A program made the position numbers and the translations under genes. 48,879 bases of DNA, taken from positions 1 through 48,879 of the forward strand of contig JACPQR010000185.1 in NCBI GenBank assembly GCA_016190375.1. The letters run 5' to 3'. How positions within the stretch are numbered: position 1 is the stretch's first letter; each line of letters begins with the position of its first letter. The notes under the pieces were generated by a model that saw nothing but the letters and a program-made list of their open reading frames with translations, did not search any database and was not told the DNA's origin. This DNA comes from Deltaproteobacteria bacterium (lineage in GTDB: Bacteria; Myxococcota_A; Polyangia; JACPQR01). Below, piece by piece: positions 31,795-40,278 of the stretch.

Positions 31795-33134
31795 CGGGCG
31801 AGAGGACCAGCGCGACCCGGCTCATCATCGAGGCAAACCGCCCGCGAGCCATCGTCCACCGCCGCTGTCGTCTCGAGGTCGTCCGGGGACCCGACAAGGG
31901 AACGAGCGTCGACGTCGACAGGAGCCGCATCCGGCTGGGTACCGGGGCCGCGAACGACCTCGTCCTCACCGACCGCTCGGTGTCGCGCCTGCACGCCGAG
32001 ATCGAGCTCGGCGAAGAGGGCTACCGCCTTCGCGACCTCGGCTCGACGAACGGGACGCGGATCGGCCAGCTCAGGGTGCAGGACGTCTTCATGGAGCCCG
32101 GCACGCTCCTGACGTTGGGCCATACCGAGGTGAGGTTCGATGCCGCGGGCGACGGAGCGGTCACCGAGCTCGACCCGGAGGCTTCATTCGGACGGCTCGT
32201 CGGCGACAGCGTGCCGATGAGGACGCTGTACGCGACCCTGCGCCGCGTCGCGCCGACCGACGTGACCGTGCTCCTCGTCGGCGAGACCGGCACGGGCAAG
32301 GACCTCGCGGCGGAGGCCATCCTCGACGCGAGCCCGAGGCGCGACGGGCCCTTCGTCGTCGTCGATTGCTCGAGCCTGATGCCGACGCTCGTCGAGGCGG
32401 AGCTGTTCGGCCACGAGCAGGGGGCGTTCACGGGCGCGACCGAGGCGCGCACGGGCGCGTTCGAGCGCGCGGACGGCGGGACGATCTTCCTCGACGAGAT
32501 CGGCGAGCTCCCGCTGGACATGCAGCCGAAGCTCCTCAGGGTGCTGGAGTCGCGGCAGGTCCGCCGGATCGGCGCCGCTCGTCCGCTGTCGATCGACGTC
32601 CGCGTGATCGCGGCCACGAATCGGTCGTTGGCCGCGGAGGTCAACCGCGGCACGTTCCGGGCCGACCTGTACTACCGGCTCGCCGTGGTCGAGCTGCAGA
32701 TGCCGCCGCTTCGCGTGCGCAAGGGCGACATCCCGCTCCTCGTCGCACGGATGCTCGAGGACGCAGGGCACGATCCATCGGAGCTGTCGCAGGAGACGAT
32801 CGACGAGCTGGGCCGGTACGCGTGGCCCGGCAACGTCCGCGAGCTGCGCAACTTCCTCGAGCGCGCCGTCGCGCTCGCGGACGCAGCTCAGTCGCCCGAG
32901 GCGATGTCGGCCGCCCGTTCCGCGGCAGCGCCGCCTGTCGACCCGGGCGAGCCGTTCCGGACGGCCAAGGAGCGCGCTACCGGTGCCTTCGAGCGAGCCT
33001 ACGTCGAGGCCATCCTGACGCGGTCTGGCGGCAACGTGGCCCGGGCCGCGCGAGACGCGCAGATGGACAGGATGTACCTGCACAAGCTCGCGCAGCGCTA
33101 CGGCCTGCTGCGCCCCCGGCGGGCGAAGCGCTAG
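31791..33134 (+). CDS. FHA-domain sigma54-dependent transcription activator
   Basis: 447 aa. The N-terminal FHA domain (about 25-115: RIRLGTGAANDLVLTDRSVSRLHAEI, LRDLGSTNGT) binds phosphothreonine. The AAA+ domain (about 133-355) has Walker A GETGTGKD, the GAFTGA loop (211-216) that contacts sigma54, and Walker B TIFLDEIGE. A Fis-type helix-turn-helix ends the protein (GNVARAARDAQMDRMYLHKLAQRYG). An FHA input in place of a receiver links it to Ser/Thr kinase signalling, and the kinase at 27921-29771 is the nearest candidate. It starts in an ATGA overlap. I could not see a clear -24/-12 promoter in the window for it. Confidence 0.95.
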   Translation: MTGERTSATRLIIEANRPRAIVHRRCRLEVVRGPDKGTSVDVDRSRIRLGTGAANDLVLTDRSVSRLHAEIELGEEGYRLRDLGSTNGTRIGQLRVQDVFMEPGTLLTLGHTEVRFDAAGDGAVTELDPEASFGRLVGDSVPMRTLYATLRRVAPTDVTVLLVGETGTGKDLAAEAILDASPRRDGPFVVVDCSSLMPTLVEAELFGHEQGAFTGATEARTGAFERADGGTIFLDEIGELPLDMQPKLLRVLESRQVRRIGAARPLSIDVRVIAATNRSLAAEVNRGTFRADLYYRLAVVELQMPPLRVRKGDIPLLVARMLEDAGHDPSELSQETIDELGRYAWPGNVRELRNFLERAVALADAAQSPEAMSAARSAAAPPVDPGEPFRTAKERATGAFERAYVEAILTRSGGNVARAARDAQMDRMYLHKLAQRYGLLRPRRAKR

Positions 33135-33223
33135 TACTGGTGCACGAACACCATCTTCTGGCGGAGATCCTCCTCGACCCAGACCGCGAGATGCCGCGCC
33201 GCGACGCCCGTTGTGGCTTTCAT
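33131..33223 (-). pseudogene. Possible 5' remnant of an AAA-type ATPase gene
   Basis: A 30-codon frame from ATG 33223, with GGAG about 5 nt upstream, to TAG 33131. It reads AARHLAVWVEEDLRQKMVFV. This resembles the conserved N-terminus of DUF4143-type ATPases, which normally reads '..RHL...V.EDL.rKMVFVgGPRQVGKT'. Here the text breaks off at HQY and a stop exactly where the P-loop should begin. The promoter-proximal part and ribosome site survive. The match is by memory of the family and short, so it is tentative. Confidence 0.4.
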
Positions 33224-33238
33224 GGCACTCCATTTTAC

Positions 33239-33260
33239 GTCGATGCAAATTGCAGTCGAC
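33239..33260. promoter_or_regulatory. Near-perfect palindrome, probable operator
   Basis: GTCGATGCAA-ATTGCAGTCGAC: two arms of about 10 bp with one extra base in the right arm, in a relatively AT-rich patch (TTTTAC, TAGAAAAC). It lies 16 bp upstream of the small remnant frame and 84 bp before the lipoprotein start at 33344, where a dimeric repressor could act on either strand. Confidence 0.45.
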
Positions 33261-33343
33261 TAGAAAACGTCACGACGCCGAGGCCGCTGACAAGTGACAC
33301 TCCGCTGGCTCTCCGTTTCGGCTAGGCTCCTCGGCTGGTGATC

Positions 33344-33967
33344 ATGAGGAATCCCGCGATGTTCCCCATCGTGTTTCCGGTCCTGCTTCCCTGGCTCGCC
33401 GGCTGCGGCGGTGACGGTGACGGCGATGGTTGCCGCCAGGTCATCGAGGGCGGTCATGCGACCGAGGGCGCGTGGAATACGATGGTCGACGGGGACGAGG
33501 ACGCGATGGTGGGCGACCCGAGCGCGCCCGACATCACCTCGCCGACCGAGGGGCAGGTACTCTCCGCCGACGACGCCGCGCCACGCTTCACGTGGACGTC
33601 GCCGATCGCGTCGCTCGGGCCGGGATCCCCCCGGACGACCCTTGCTCGCTCCGGTATGACCCGTGTCGCCGGGCCCACGCTCCTCGAGTCGCTCGTCTCG
33701 CTCTTCGAGGGCACGGCATGGGCGCACGAGCATCCGGTGACGGGAGCCGTCTATTACCTCCAGATCACGGTTCCGGGGAGCGACTGCGAGATCAGGGTGA
33801 TCACGACGGAGCTCGAGTGGCAGGTGGACGATGAGTCATGGGCCACGATGAAGGGCGCCTCGGGCGACATCTCGGTGCAGATCACCAGCGCGTACATGCA
33901 GGAGACGCGGATCTCCGAGGGGCCCTATCGTCCCGCCGCGCCGCGCACGTTCCGGGTCGGCCCTTGA
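33344..33967 (+). CDS. Lipoprotein, first gene of a propeller-cytochrome operon
   Basis: 207 aa. Start at ATG 33344; GTG 33338 is also in frame. Lipobox LAGC, then a short GDGDGDG linker. The first part contains an Ig/FN-like phrase (PDITSPTEGQVLSADDAAPRFTWTSP). The second part (HPVTGAVYYLQITVPGSDCEIRVITTELEWQVDDESWATMK) looks like a beta-sandwich. No cofactor motif is clear. The stop overlaps the next start as TTGA. Confidence 0.82.
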   Translation: MRNPAMFPIVFPVLLPWLAGCGGDGDGDGCRQVIEGGHATEGAWNTMVDGDEDAMVGDPSAPDITSPTEGQVLSADDAAPRFTWTSPIASLGPGSPRTTLARSGMTRVAGPTLLESLVSLFEGTAWAHEHPVTGAVYYLQITVPGSDCEIRVITTELEWQVDDESWATMKGASGDISVQITSAYMQETRISEGPYRPAAPRTFRVGP

Positions 33968-35169
33968 GGTGGGCCGCAGCAACGCTGCTGCTGGCCGCGT
34001 GCTCGAGCCCCGAGGACCGGCCGGTCGAGTGGAGCCTGGACGAGAGCGACTTCTGGCCGTCGCTCGGCACCTACCCCGGCGTGGGCGAGGGCCGGATCGT
34101 CATCCCGAACGGGCTCGACGACACGGTGAGCGTCCTCGATCTCGCGGCCGTCGGCTCGGACGACCTCGCGGTCATCGCGCGGGTGCCCGTCGGCCTCGTC
34201 CCGGTCGAGAGGGAAGGCCCGCACCACGTCGCGACCGCTCTCGACGGCGAGCACTACTACGTCGGGATCTCCAACTTCGTGCCGGGCGCCGGCTCCGGGC
34301 CGCACGGCGTGCACGGCGGCGGGACGGCGTCCGGCCACATCCTGAAGCTCCGCACCTCCGACAACATCGAGGTCGCTTCCGTCCGCGTGGATCGCAGCCC
34401 TGGAGACGTGCGCCTGACTCCGGACGGCACGAAGCTCCTGGTGAGCCACTTCGACTTGTTGCGGATCACCGAGGTCCTTCAGGCCGGCGGCGACGAGGCG
34501 GAGATGGTCTCCAAGCTCGCGATCATCGATCCGGTGACCATGACCCGGGAGACGCTCATCGACCTGTGTCCCGCGGCCCACGGGATCGTGATCTCGCCCG
34601 ATGGGGCGAGGGCGTTCGTGAGCTGCCTCGACGACGGGCTGGCGATCGTCGACGTCGCCTCCGAGGCGCACGAGGTGACCCGTGTCACGGTCGTTCCCCA
34701 GCCCGGATCGGTCTCCGCCCCGGCCTGCTACCCCTACGCGCTGACCCGCTCGCCCTCGGGCGACTCCGTGTGGGTGAGCTGCTACTCGAGCGGTCAGGTG
34801 CTCCGGTATGACGTCGAGGCGGGCGCGATGGACGAGAGCCTGGACATCCGGCTGCCCGGCCCCGCGGCTTTCGGCACGTTCGCCGCCGACGGGACGCTGA
34901 TCGTGCCCTACCAGATGGTCAACGGGCTGGCGTTCATCGACCCGGCGACGGGGGATCTCGACACGCTCGATCTTCCGGCCGACCTCTGCGTCGCTCCGCA
35001 CATGGCCCGCTTCACCGACGACGACGAGCGGCTCCTGGTCGTCTGCGAGGGCGATCACGCCTCGCCCGGGAACCTCCTCGTGATGGACCCGGAGACCCGC
35101 GAGGTGGAGCGCTCGGTCGAGCTCGGCATCTTCCCCGACGACATCGGTATCTTGCGGAGCGGCGGATGA
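33964..35169 (+). CDS. YVTN-type beta-propeller lipoprotein
   Basis: 401 aa from TTG 33964, whose last two bases lie in the previous stop. Only this start places lipobox LAAC (Cys13) properly. About seven blades of the YVTN/cytochrome-D1 type follow: IVIPNGLDDTVSVLDL, YYVGISNFVPG, DVRLTPDGTKLLVSHFD, GIVISPDGARAFVSCLDDGLAIVD, YALTRSPSGDSVWVSCYSSGQVLRYD and ARFTDDDERLLVVCEGD. No haem ligands are evident. It overlaps the cytochrome gene (ATGA). Such propeller and cytochrome pairs suggest a periplasmic or surface oxidoreductase, inferred from context. Confidence 0.88.
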   Translation: MRWAAATLLLAACSSPEDRPVEWSLDESDFWPSLGTYPGVGEGRIVIPNGLDDTVSVLDLAAVGSDDLAVIARVPVGLVPVEREGPHHVATALDGEHYYVGISNFVPGAGSGPHGVHGGGTASGHILKLRTSDNIEVASVRVDRSPGDVRLTPDGTKLLVSHFDLLRITEVLQAGGDEAEMVSKLAIIDPVTMTRETLIDLCPAAHGIVISPDGARAFVSCLDDGLAIVDVASEAHEVTRVTVVPQPGSVSAPACYPYALTRSPSGDSVWVSCYSSGQVLRYDVEAGAMDESLDIRLPGPAAFGTFAADGTLIVPYQMVNGLAFIDPATGDLDTLDLPADLCVAPHMARFTDDDERLLVVCEGDHASPGNLLVMDPETREVERSVELGIFPDDIGILRSGG

Positions 35170-35873
35170 GGGTCGGCATCGCGCCCTTCGCGTTGCTCCC
35201 TGCGCTGGCGCTCTCGGCGTGCACGACCGACGAGGGGCCAATCGCCGCCAGCGAGCTCGGACGGCGGCTGTTCTCGGACTCCGGCTTCTCGGACAGCGAC
35301 TTCAACTCGTTCTCCTGCGCGACCTGCCACTCGACGGAACCGGGCGATCCGGCGGTCCGCCCGGGCTACTCGCTCGCGAACGTCGCCTTCCGCGAGTCGC
35401 TGTGGGGAGGATTCGAGCCTCGGCTGATCGACGCCGTGTCCTTCTGCAACGTCTTCTTCATGCGCGGGGACGAGATCGATCCGGCCGACGAGAAGGGCCG
35501 CGCGCTGTACGAGTATCTCGTCGCCATCTCTCCGGAGCGCCCGTCGCCGGGTTTGCCGTTGACGGTCATCGCGAACATCACCTCGGTCCCGCCGGGAGAC
35601 GCGGCGCGGGGAGAGGAGGTCTGGAACCAGGGCTGCCGGGGCTGCCACGGCGAACCGCACACGGGCAAGGGAAGGCTGACGGATCGCGTCGAGATCGTCC
35701 CCGAGGCAAGCGAGGAGTACTCGGAGGAGATCGGAGTGAGCGTCGATCTCATCGTCGTCGAGAAGGTCCGCCACGGCCAGTTCTTCGGCGTGGGCGGCAT
35801 CATGCCGCCGTTCCCCCTCGAAGCTCTGTCCGACGAGGATCTGGGCGCGCTCCTGGCATACCTGGGGGTCTAG
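35166..35873 (+). CDS. Diheme cytochrome c lipoprotein
   Basis: 235 aa. Lipobox LSAC (Cys19). Two haem c sites: CATCH (51-55) and CRGCH (157-161). A Met ligand candidate for the second haem lies in GGIMPPFPLE before the closing helix LSDEDLGALLAYL. The spacing of the two sites resembles the two halves of CcpA/MauG-like peroxidases, but the first half is shortened and no distal His is obvious. It is likely the electron carrier for the upstream propeller. Confidence 0.92.
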   Translation: MRVGIAPFALLPALALSACTTDEGPIAASELGRRLFSDSGFSDSDFNSFSCATCHSTEPGDPAVRPGYSLANVAFRESLWGGFEPRLIDAVSFCNVFFMRGDEIDPADEKGRALYEYLVAISPERPSPGLPLTVIANITSVPPGDAARGEEVWNQGCRGCHGEPHTGKGRLTDRVEIVPEASEEYSEEIGVSVDLIVVEKVRHGQFFGVGGIMPPFPLEALSDEDLGALLAYLGV

Positions 35874-35892
35874 CTGGTAGAAGAGGGCGACG

Positions 35893-36660
35893 ATGAGCCC
35901 GATCCGAGCGGTCCTCTTCGATCTCGGCGACACGCTCTGGCACTTCCCCAGGATGCCGAGCGATCAGCAGATCGCGCGCGAGTCGGGCCGGCGCATTGTA
36001 GCCCAGCTCGCGGCCTGGGGCATCGGGTCGGGTGCCGGCGAGCGGCTGGCCATTGCCATGATGCAGGCCGATCGCGCGGCGACGCGCGAGGCCGAGCGCT
36101 CGCACGGCAGGAGCCCGGACTTCGCGGCGCTCCTCGGGGGCCTTCTCGCCAGGGAAGGGATCTCCCTGGACGAAAGGAGGACGGCGAAGCTCTGGGACGA
36201 GCTGCACGTCGACGGACCATTCCTCGGCCGCACCGTCTTCCCCGACAGCATCCCGCTCATCGAGGAGCTGCGCTCCCGCGGCCTCGGAGTCGGCGCCGTC
36301 ACGAACCGCTCGCTCGGTGGGCCACGGTTCCGCGAGGAGCTCGGCCTCGTGGCCATGGACCGGATCTTCGACTGCATGATCGTCTCCGCCGACGAGGGCT
36401 GGCTCAAGCCGCACCGGGAGCTCTTCGACCTCGCCGTCGGGGCCCTCGGCGTGGAGCACGCGGAGACGATGATGGTGGGCGACGACCTGTTCGCCGACGT
36501 GCTCGGAGCGAAGAGCCTCGGCATGAGCGCCGTCTGGAAGCGCCCACCCGACCGGCCGCAGGAGCCCCACCCCCTGCCCGACGGGACGCTCGCCCGTCCC
36601 GACTGGGTGATCGACCGGCCAGGCGAGCTTCTGGACCTTCCCCCGTTCACGCGGTCGTGA
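35893..36660 (+). CDS. HAD-superfamily hydrolase
   Basis: 255 aa. Motif I is LFDLGDTLW (nucleophile Asp, but Gly at the usual acid/base +2 position, as in other 'FDLGDTL' members). Motif II is VTNRS, motif III Lys in WLKPHRELF, and motif IV MMVGDDLFADVLGAKSLGM. The cap domain is helical (about residues 20-110). Probably a small-molecule phosphatase; substrate unknown. It is 19 bp downstream of the cytochrome gene, possibly on the same transcript, and convergent with the Cys-repeat lipoprotein. Confidence 0.9.
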   Translation: MSPIRAVLFDLGDTLWHFPRMPSDQQIARESGRRIVAQLAAWGIGSGAGERLAIAMMQADRAATREAERSHGRSPDFAALLGGLLAREGISLDERRTAKLWDELHVDGPFLGRTVFPDSIPLIEELRSRGLGVGAVTNRSLGGPRFREELGLVAMDRIFDCMIVSADEGWLKPHRELFDLAVGALGVEHAETMMVGDDLFADVLGAKSLGMSAVWKRPPDRPQEPHPLPDGTLARPDWVIDRPGELLDLPPFTRS

Positions 36661-36715
36661 CGCGCCCCTGCGGGCTCTGGGCGAAGCGTCCTTCCTGAAC
36701 GAGGTTCCGCGAGTC

Positions 36716-38290
36716 TCAGTACGGGCACGGGAAGAGGCACGCGATTTCCCAGTCGCAGCCGCCGCCCACTTCCGCGCACCTGGCCGCTCCGCCACAGGGA
36801 CAGAACTCGACGTCGTTCCCCTGGATGACGTCGCCCGGACAACCTTCTCCGACGTTCGGATCCTCGCAGTGGCAGGGGACGGAGCACTCCCCGAGCTCGC
36901 ACGTCATGCTGCCGCCGCAGAGCGCGACACCGCCGCAGAGCTCGTCGCAGACGCCCTGTTCGAGCGAGCCCATGCAGTCGCAGTCGCCGACCTCGGACCA
37001 GGTGCAGTCCTCCCCGCACACCAGCGCCTGCGTTCCGCAGTCTCCGCAGTCCTCGGTGCCGAGCGATGTCGGCGCGCACTCCCCTTCGCCCTCGCAGTCG
37101 CCCTCGGGGTCCCACTGGCACTCGCTGCTGCACTCGTAGGTCTGCGAGCCGCAATTCCCGCAAGGACCCTCCAGCGGGAGGTCGCCCAGGCTGCAGGGGC
37201 CTTCGCCGAGGCAGGCGGAGTACTGTCCCCAGGTGCAGTCGTCGCGGCAGCGGCGCGACTTTGTTCCACAGTGACCGCAAGTCAGGTCCTCCTGCGTCCC
37301 CGGATCGCACACGCCCGGGTCCTCGCAATCCGTCCAGTCTCCCCAGTTGCAGTCGTCTCCGCAGGTTTGAGACCTCGTGCCGCACAGGCCGCATGGCTCG
37401 TTCTCGACGCGCCCCGGAACGCAGGCGCCATCGCCGCAGTCGCCCCAGTCGCCCCAGAGGCAGGTGTTCGTGCAGGCCCTCGTGCGAGTCCCGCAGTTCC
37501 CGCAAGGCTCGGGCTGCTCCTCGCCCGGCGCGCATTCGCCCACGTCGCGGCAACCCTCGAAGTGGGGCCAGAGGCACTGCTCGTTGCAGATTCGCTGCCG
37601 GGTGCCGCAGTTGCCGCAGTCCTCCTCGTCGATCTCGCCCGGAGCGCACTCCGCCGGGTCGTCGCACGGGCCCCATGGCTCCCACCGGCAGAAGTCGTCG
37701 CAGCGCCGCGAGCGCTGCGCGCACTCGCTGGCGCCCTCGCAGCCGCCTAGCTGGGTAGAGCCCGCGCTGCACTCGCCCTCGTCCTCGCATGGTCCGGTCT
37801 GCATCTCCCAGCGGCCATCCTCCCCGCAGGTTCGCTGCGCTTGCCCGCAGTTGCCGCAGGGCTCCTGGCGCTTCTGTCCTGCCTCGCAGGTGCAGTCGGC
37901 AGGTGCAGTGCACGGCGTCCATTCGGCGTCGACGCACGTCTTCGTTCCTGCGCCGCAGTCGGTGCTGCATTCCCTCGTCGAGCCTGGGATGACGAACCGA
38001 TCGCGGTCGTCGCAGTCGGACTCCACGGGGAAGCCATCCCCGTCCTCGTCCACACGAGGATCGAGGCAATCGCCCCCGGAGCACACCTGGTCGTCCGGAC
38101 ACTCCACGTCGCGGCAAGGGTCGGCCGCGACGCAGTCGCCGCCCTCGCATCTCGTCCCTTCCGGGCAGTCCTCGTCCCCGTGGCAGCCCTCTGTCTCCGG
38201 GCCGCCTCCGTCGGGCTCGGGCTCGAGCCGCACCATGAGGCCACATCCGCCGACGAGCGCGCAGAGAACGAGGACAATGGCAAGCCGCAT
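36716..38290 (-). CDS. Large lipoprotein built from eight CGNCGT-type Cys/Trp repeats
   Basis: 524 aa from ATG 38290. Lipobox VGGC. After an EB-like Cys region (CHGDEDCPEGTRCEGGDC) and one MopE-like segment (DEDGDGFPVESDCDD), about residues 140-440 hold eight units of 33-42 residues with the consensus PCGNCGTR-x-R-x-C-x3-C-x-WG-x-W-x2-C-x3-G-x-C-x-PG. Examples are CGNCGTRTRACTNTCLWGDW and CGLCGTRSQTCGDDCNWGDW. The pattern (CxxC, W, C) resembles disulfide-rich surface repeats such as TSP1-like modules. The C-terminus has a different Cys cluster ending CLFPCPY. Function unknown; a stalk or adhesin is likely. Confidence 0.9.
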   Translation of the reverse strand: MRLAIVLVLCALVGGCGLMVRLEPEPDGGGPETEGCHGDEDCPEGTRCEGGDCVAADPCRDVECPDDQVCSGGDCLDPRVDEDGDGFPVESDCDDRDRFVIPGSTRECSTDCGAGTKTCVDAEWTPCTAPADCTCEAGQKRQEPCGNCGQAQRTCGEDGRWEMQTGPCEDEGECSAGSTQLGGCEGASECAQRSRRCDDFCRWEPWGPCDDPAECAPGEIDEEDCGNCGTRQRICNEQCLWPHFEGCRDVGECAPGEEQPEPCGNCGTRTRACTNTCLWGDWGDCGDGACVPGRVENEPCGLCGTRSQTCGDDCNWGDWTDCEDPGVCDPGTQEDLTCGHCGTKSRRCRDDCTWGQYSACLGEGPCSLGDLPLEGPCGNCGSQTYECSSECQWDPEGDCEGEGECAPTSLGTEDCGDCGTQALVCGEDCTWSEVGDCDCMGSLEQGVCDELCGGVALCGGSMTCELGECSVPCHCEDPNVGEGCPGDVIQGNDVEFCPCGGAARCAEVGGGCDWEIACLFPCPY

Positions 38291-38340
38291 GACCACAAGC
38301 GTGACACGGCTCGGTCCAACAATGAAGGTGAGTGGACGTC

Positions 38341-39852
38341 CTACTTCCGGCTGACGGGCTTTTCGAGGCGCTCGATCCGCTTGTGGGCCTCGTTGCACTC
38401 GGGGTCACGCGTCAGCGCGTAGCGATACATCTGCAGGGCCCGTTCCCTGTCGTGGATCTGCTCCATCAAGATGCCCATCACGACGTACGGTATCGGCAGC
38501 GACGGGTTCACCTTGCGGGCGTCGCGGGCGAGCTGGTTTGCCTCCTTGGCGTTCTTCCTCTCGTCGAGGAGGAGGAGCATCAGCGCGAGCTGCGCCCAGA
38601 CGCGAGGATCGTCGGGCCAGGCAGAGCGCGCCGCGCGCAGGGTCTCGATGGCGGTCCCGCAGTCGCCACCGGCCCTCGCGATCTCCGCCTCGTCGAGATC
38701 GTCCTCGACGGTGCGAGCCGCCGATCTCCGCACGGAACCCGACGGCGGCTTCGACTGCGCCACCGGGGTCGCCGGCCCAGTCGGAGCCGGCGGGCGAGGC
38801 TGCGCAGCGGCGGGGACGGACTGCCTGGTGGCAGGGCTCGGCGTGGGGACGGACGGGCGTGGAGGAGGCGTCGGTGCGAGCGGCGCCGGAGCTCGCATCG
38901 GCGGCGGGGCGCTCGTACGAGGAGGAGGCGCCGGCGCGCCGGGGCCCGGGGGGCGCGGCCGCGAGAAGGCCCCTGCGGCCGATGGCTTCGGTGCCGGGAG
39001 GGGATGCTGCGACTGCCGCTCCTGCTCGGCCTCCTCGACGATGGGCGCCCCCAGCTCGAAGCCGACCAGCCCGAGACAGTACAGCACGAACAGCCGCTGG
39101 CGCAGCTCGTGGACCGGGAGCGAAGCCGTCTTCGCCAGAGCCTGGAGCGTGGGGCGCGCGACGGCGAGCTGGAGCACTCGCGCGTCGATCGTGTCGATCG
39201 ACGTCACCGCGGCCGGTATCCTGGGCGCCTCGACCGCGTACACGCGGCACAGGTCGTCGACCGGCAGCTCCCGATCGAGCCGCAGCCGGTCGTAGTAGCG
39301 GGCTATTCCCTCGGCGAAGACGCTGACCGGATCGATGGGCATCTGGAGGATCTCGCTGCCGAAGCCGTCGCGAGGCTCGAAGCGGGCACTTCCTTCCTCC
39401 CAGCCGAAGCAGGACACGAGCGACTGCTCCGCGTGGCTGCGCTTGTGCTCGAAGAGCTCGCTCGCCTCGAAGAAGCCGAGGCCGAGGAGCGCCTCGCCTA
39501 CGCCCCGTCCGCTGTCGCGGGCGACCTGCCTGGCGGCCTCGAGCTCACTCTCGTCCGCCGCGCCCCTCTTGAGGTAGTAGACCTCGGAGGTCTCCTCCTC
39601 GAGCGTCGAGTCCACGCTCACGGGAGCTCCGCGAGAGAAGTAGACGAACTTCTCGCCGCGCAGGCCCAGGACGCCCGTCGCGCCGGTGATCCGCGCCCTG
39701 GCGAGGAGGACCGCGAACGACGTGTCGGACAGTTCGCCCTGCGCCGGCAACGGCCCGGCCTGCAGCTCGAGATGGCGGTTCGACGGGGGCAGGTGAATCG
39801 CTCCTTGCGGCGCCTTGTTGGTACGGGCCAGGACGCCCGTGGATACGGCCAT
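38341..39852 (-). CDS. DUF4388 (PATAN)-TPR protein
   Basis: 503 aa, cytoplasmic, no signal peptide. The N-terminal DUF4388/PATAN part (about 30-250: GPLPAQGELSDTSFAVLLAR, GVLGLRGEKFVYFSRGAPV) is a domain that occurs with receivers and gliding or two-component regulators. A Pro/Ala-rich linker follows (about 285-385). A C-terminal TPR block (about 390-495: AIETLRAARSAWPDDPRVWAQLALML, ALQMYRYALTRDPECNEAHKRI) completes it. A regulatory scaffold is likely. It lies between exported-protein genes on the same strand. Confidence 0.9.
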   Translation of the reverse strand: MAVSTGVLARTNKAPQGAIHLPPSNRHLELQAGPLPAQGELSDTSFAVLLARARITGATGVLGLRGEKFVYFSRGAPVSVDSTLEEETSEVYYLKRGAADESELEAARQVARDSGRGVGEALLGLGFFEASELFEHKRSHAEQSLVSCFGWEEGSARFEPRDGFGSEILQMPIDPVSVFAEGIARYYDRLRLDRELPVDDLCRVYAVEAPRIPAAVTSIDTIDARVLQLAVARPTLQALAKTASLPVHELRQRLFVLYCLGLVGFELGAPIVEEAEQERQSQHPLPAPKPSAAGAFSRPRPPGPGAPAPPPRTSAPPPMRAPAPLAPTPPPRPSVPTPSPATRQSVPAAAQPRPPAPTGPATPVAQSKPPSGSVRRSAARTVEDDLDEAEIARAGGDCGTAIETLRAARSAWPDDPRVWAQLALMLLLLDERKNAKEANQLARDARKVNPSLPIPYVVMGILMEQIHDRERALQMYRYALTRDPECNEAHKRIERLEKPVSRK

Positions 39853-39919
39853 AGCTTACAGGATCGCGCGAAGGTTTCGGCGGGGTCCCTCCCGGACGCC
39901 AGGGACGAGGCCGGGCGGG

Positions 39920-40276
39920 TCAGGGTGGGACACAGGCGCCCTGATCGGGGTCACACGCCAGGGTCGGATCCTCCGGATGGGGCGTTCTCCTGAAGAAGCA
40001 GTAGTCGCACCTGCCGCAGGTCCAGGTCTCCTCGACGCAGACACCTCCCTGCCTCGCGCACAGGGGCGGGTCGCAGTCCTCCTGGCCGTCGCAGGGACTG
40101 CCCAGCACGAGGTCGTCTCCGGCCGGGCATTCGGGGCGCGGGTCACCGTCGCCGTCACCGTCGGAGTCCACGTCGCCGTCGCCGCCAGGGCCCGAGTCGT
40201 CATCGTCGTCGGGCCGCGAGCCCGCGCCGCACGCGGCCAGGCAAGGGAGCACGAGGCAGAAGAGGGCGCAACGCAT
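39920..40276 (-). CDS. Small Cys-rich lipoprotein with acidic linker
   Basis: 118 aa. The start at ATG 40276 gives lipobox LAAC and a DDDDDSGPGGDGDVDSDGDGDGD spacer, followed by a cluster of ten cysteines (CDGQEDCDPPLCARQGGVC, CGRCDYCFF). It starts 2 bp after the stop of the propeller gene, so the two are co-translated. No fold recognised. Confidence 0.82.
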   Translation of the reverse strand: MRCALFCLVLPCLAACGAGSRPDDDDDSGPGGDGDVDSDGDGDGDPRPECPAGDDLVLGSPCDGQEDCDPPLCARQGGVCVEETWTCGRCDYCFFRRTPHPEDPTLACDPDQGACVPP

Positions 40277-40278
40277 GG

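Noticed and set aside
39885..39906. GTCCCT/AGGGAC stem behind the small Cys-rich lipoprotein gene
   Set aside because: Six-bp stem with a 10-nt loop and no T-tract; too weak to call a terminator.
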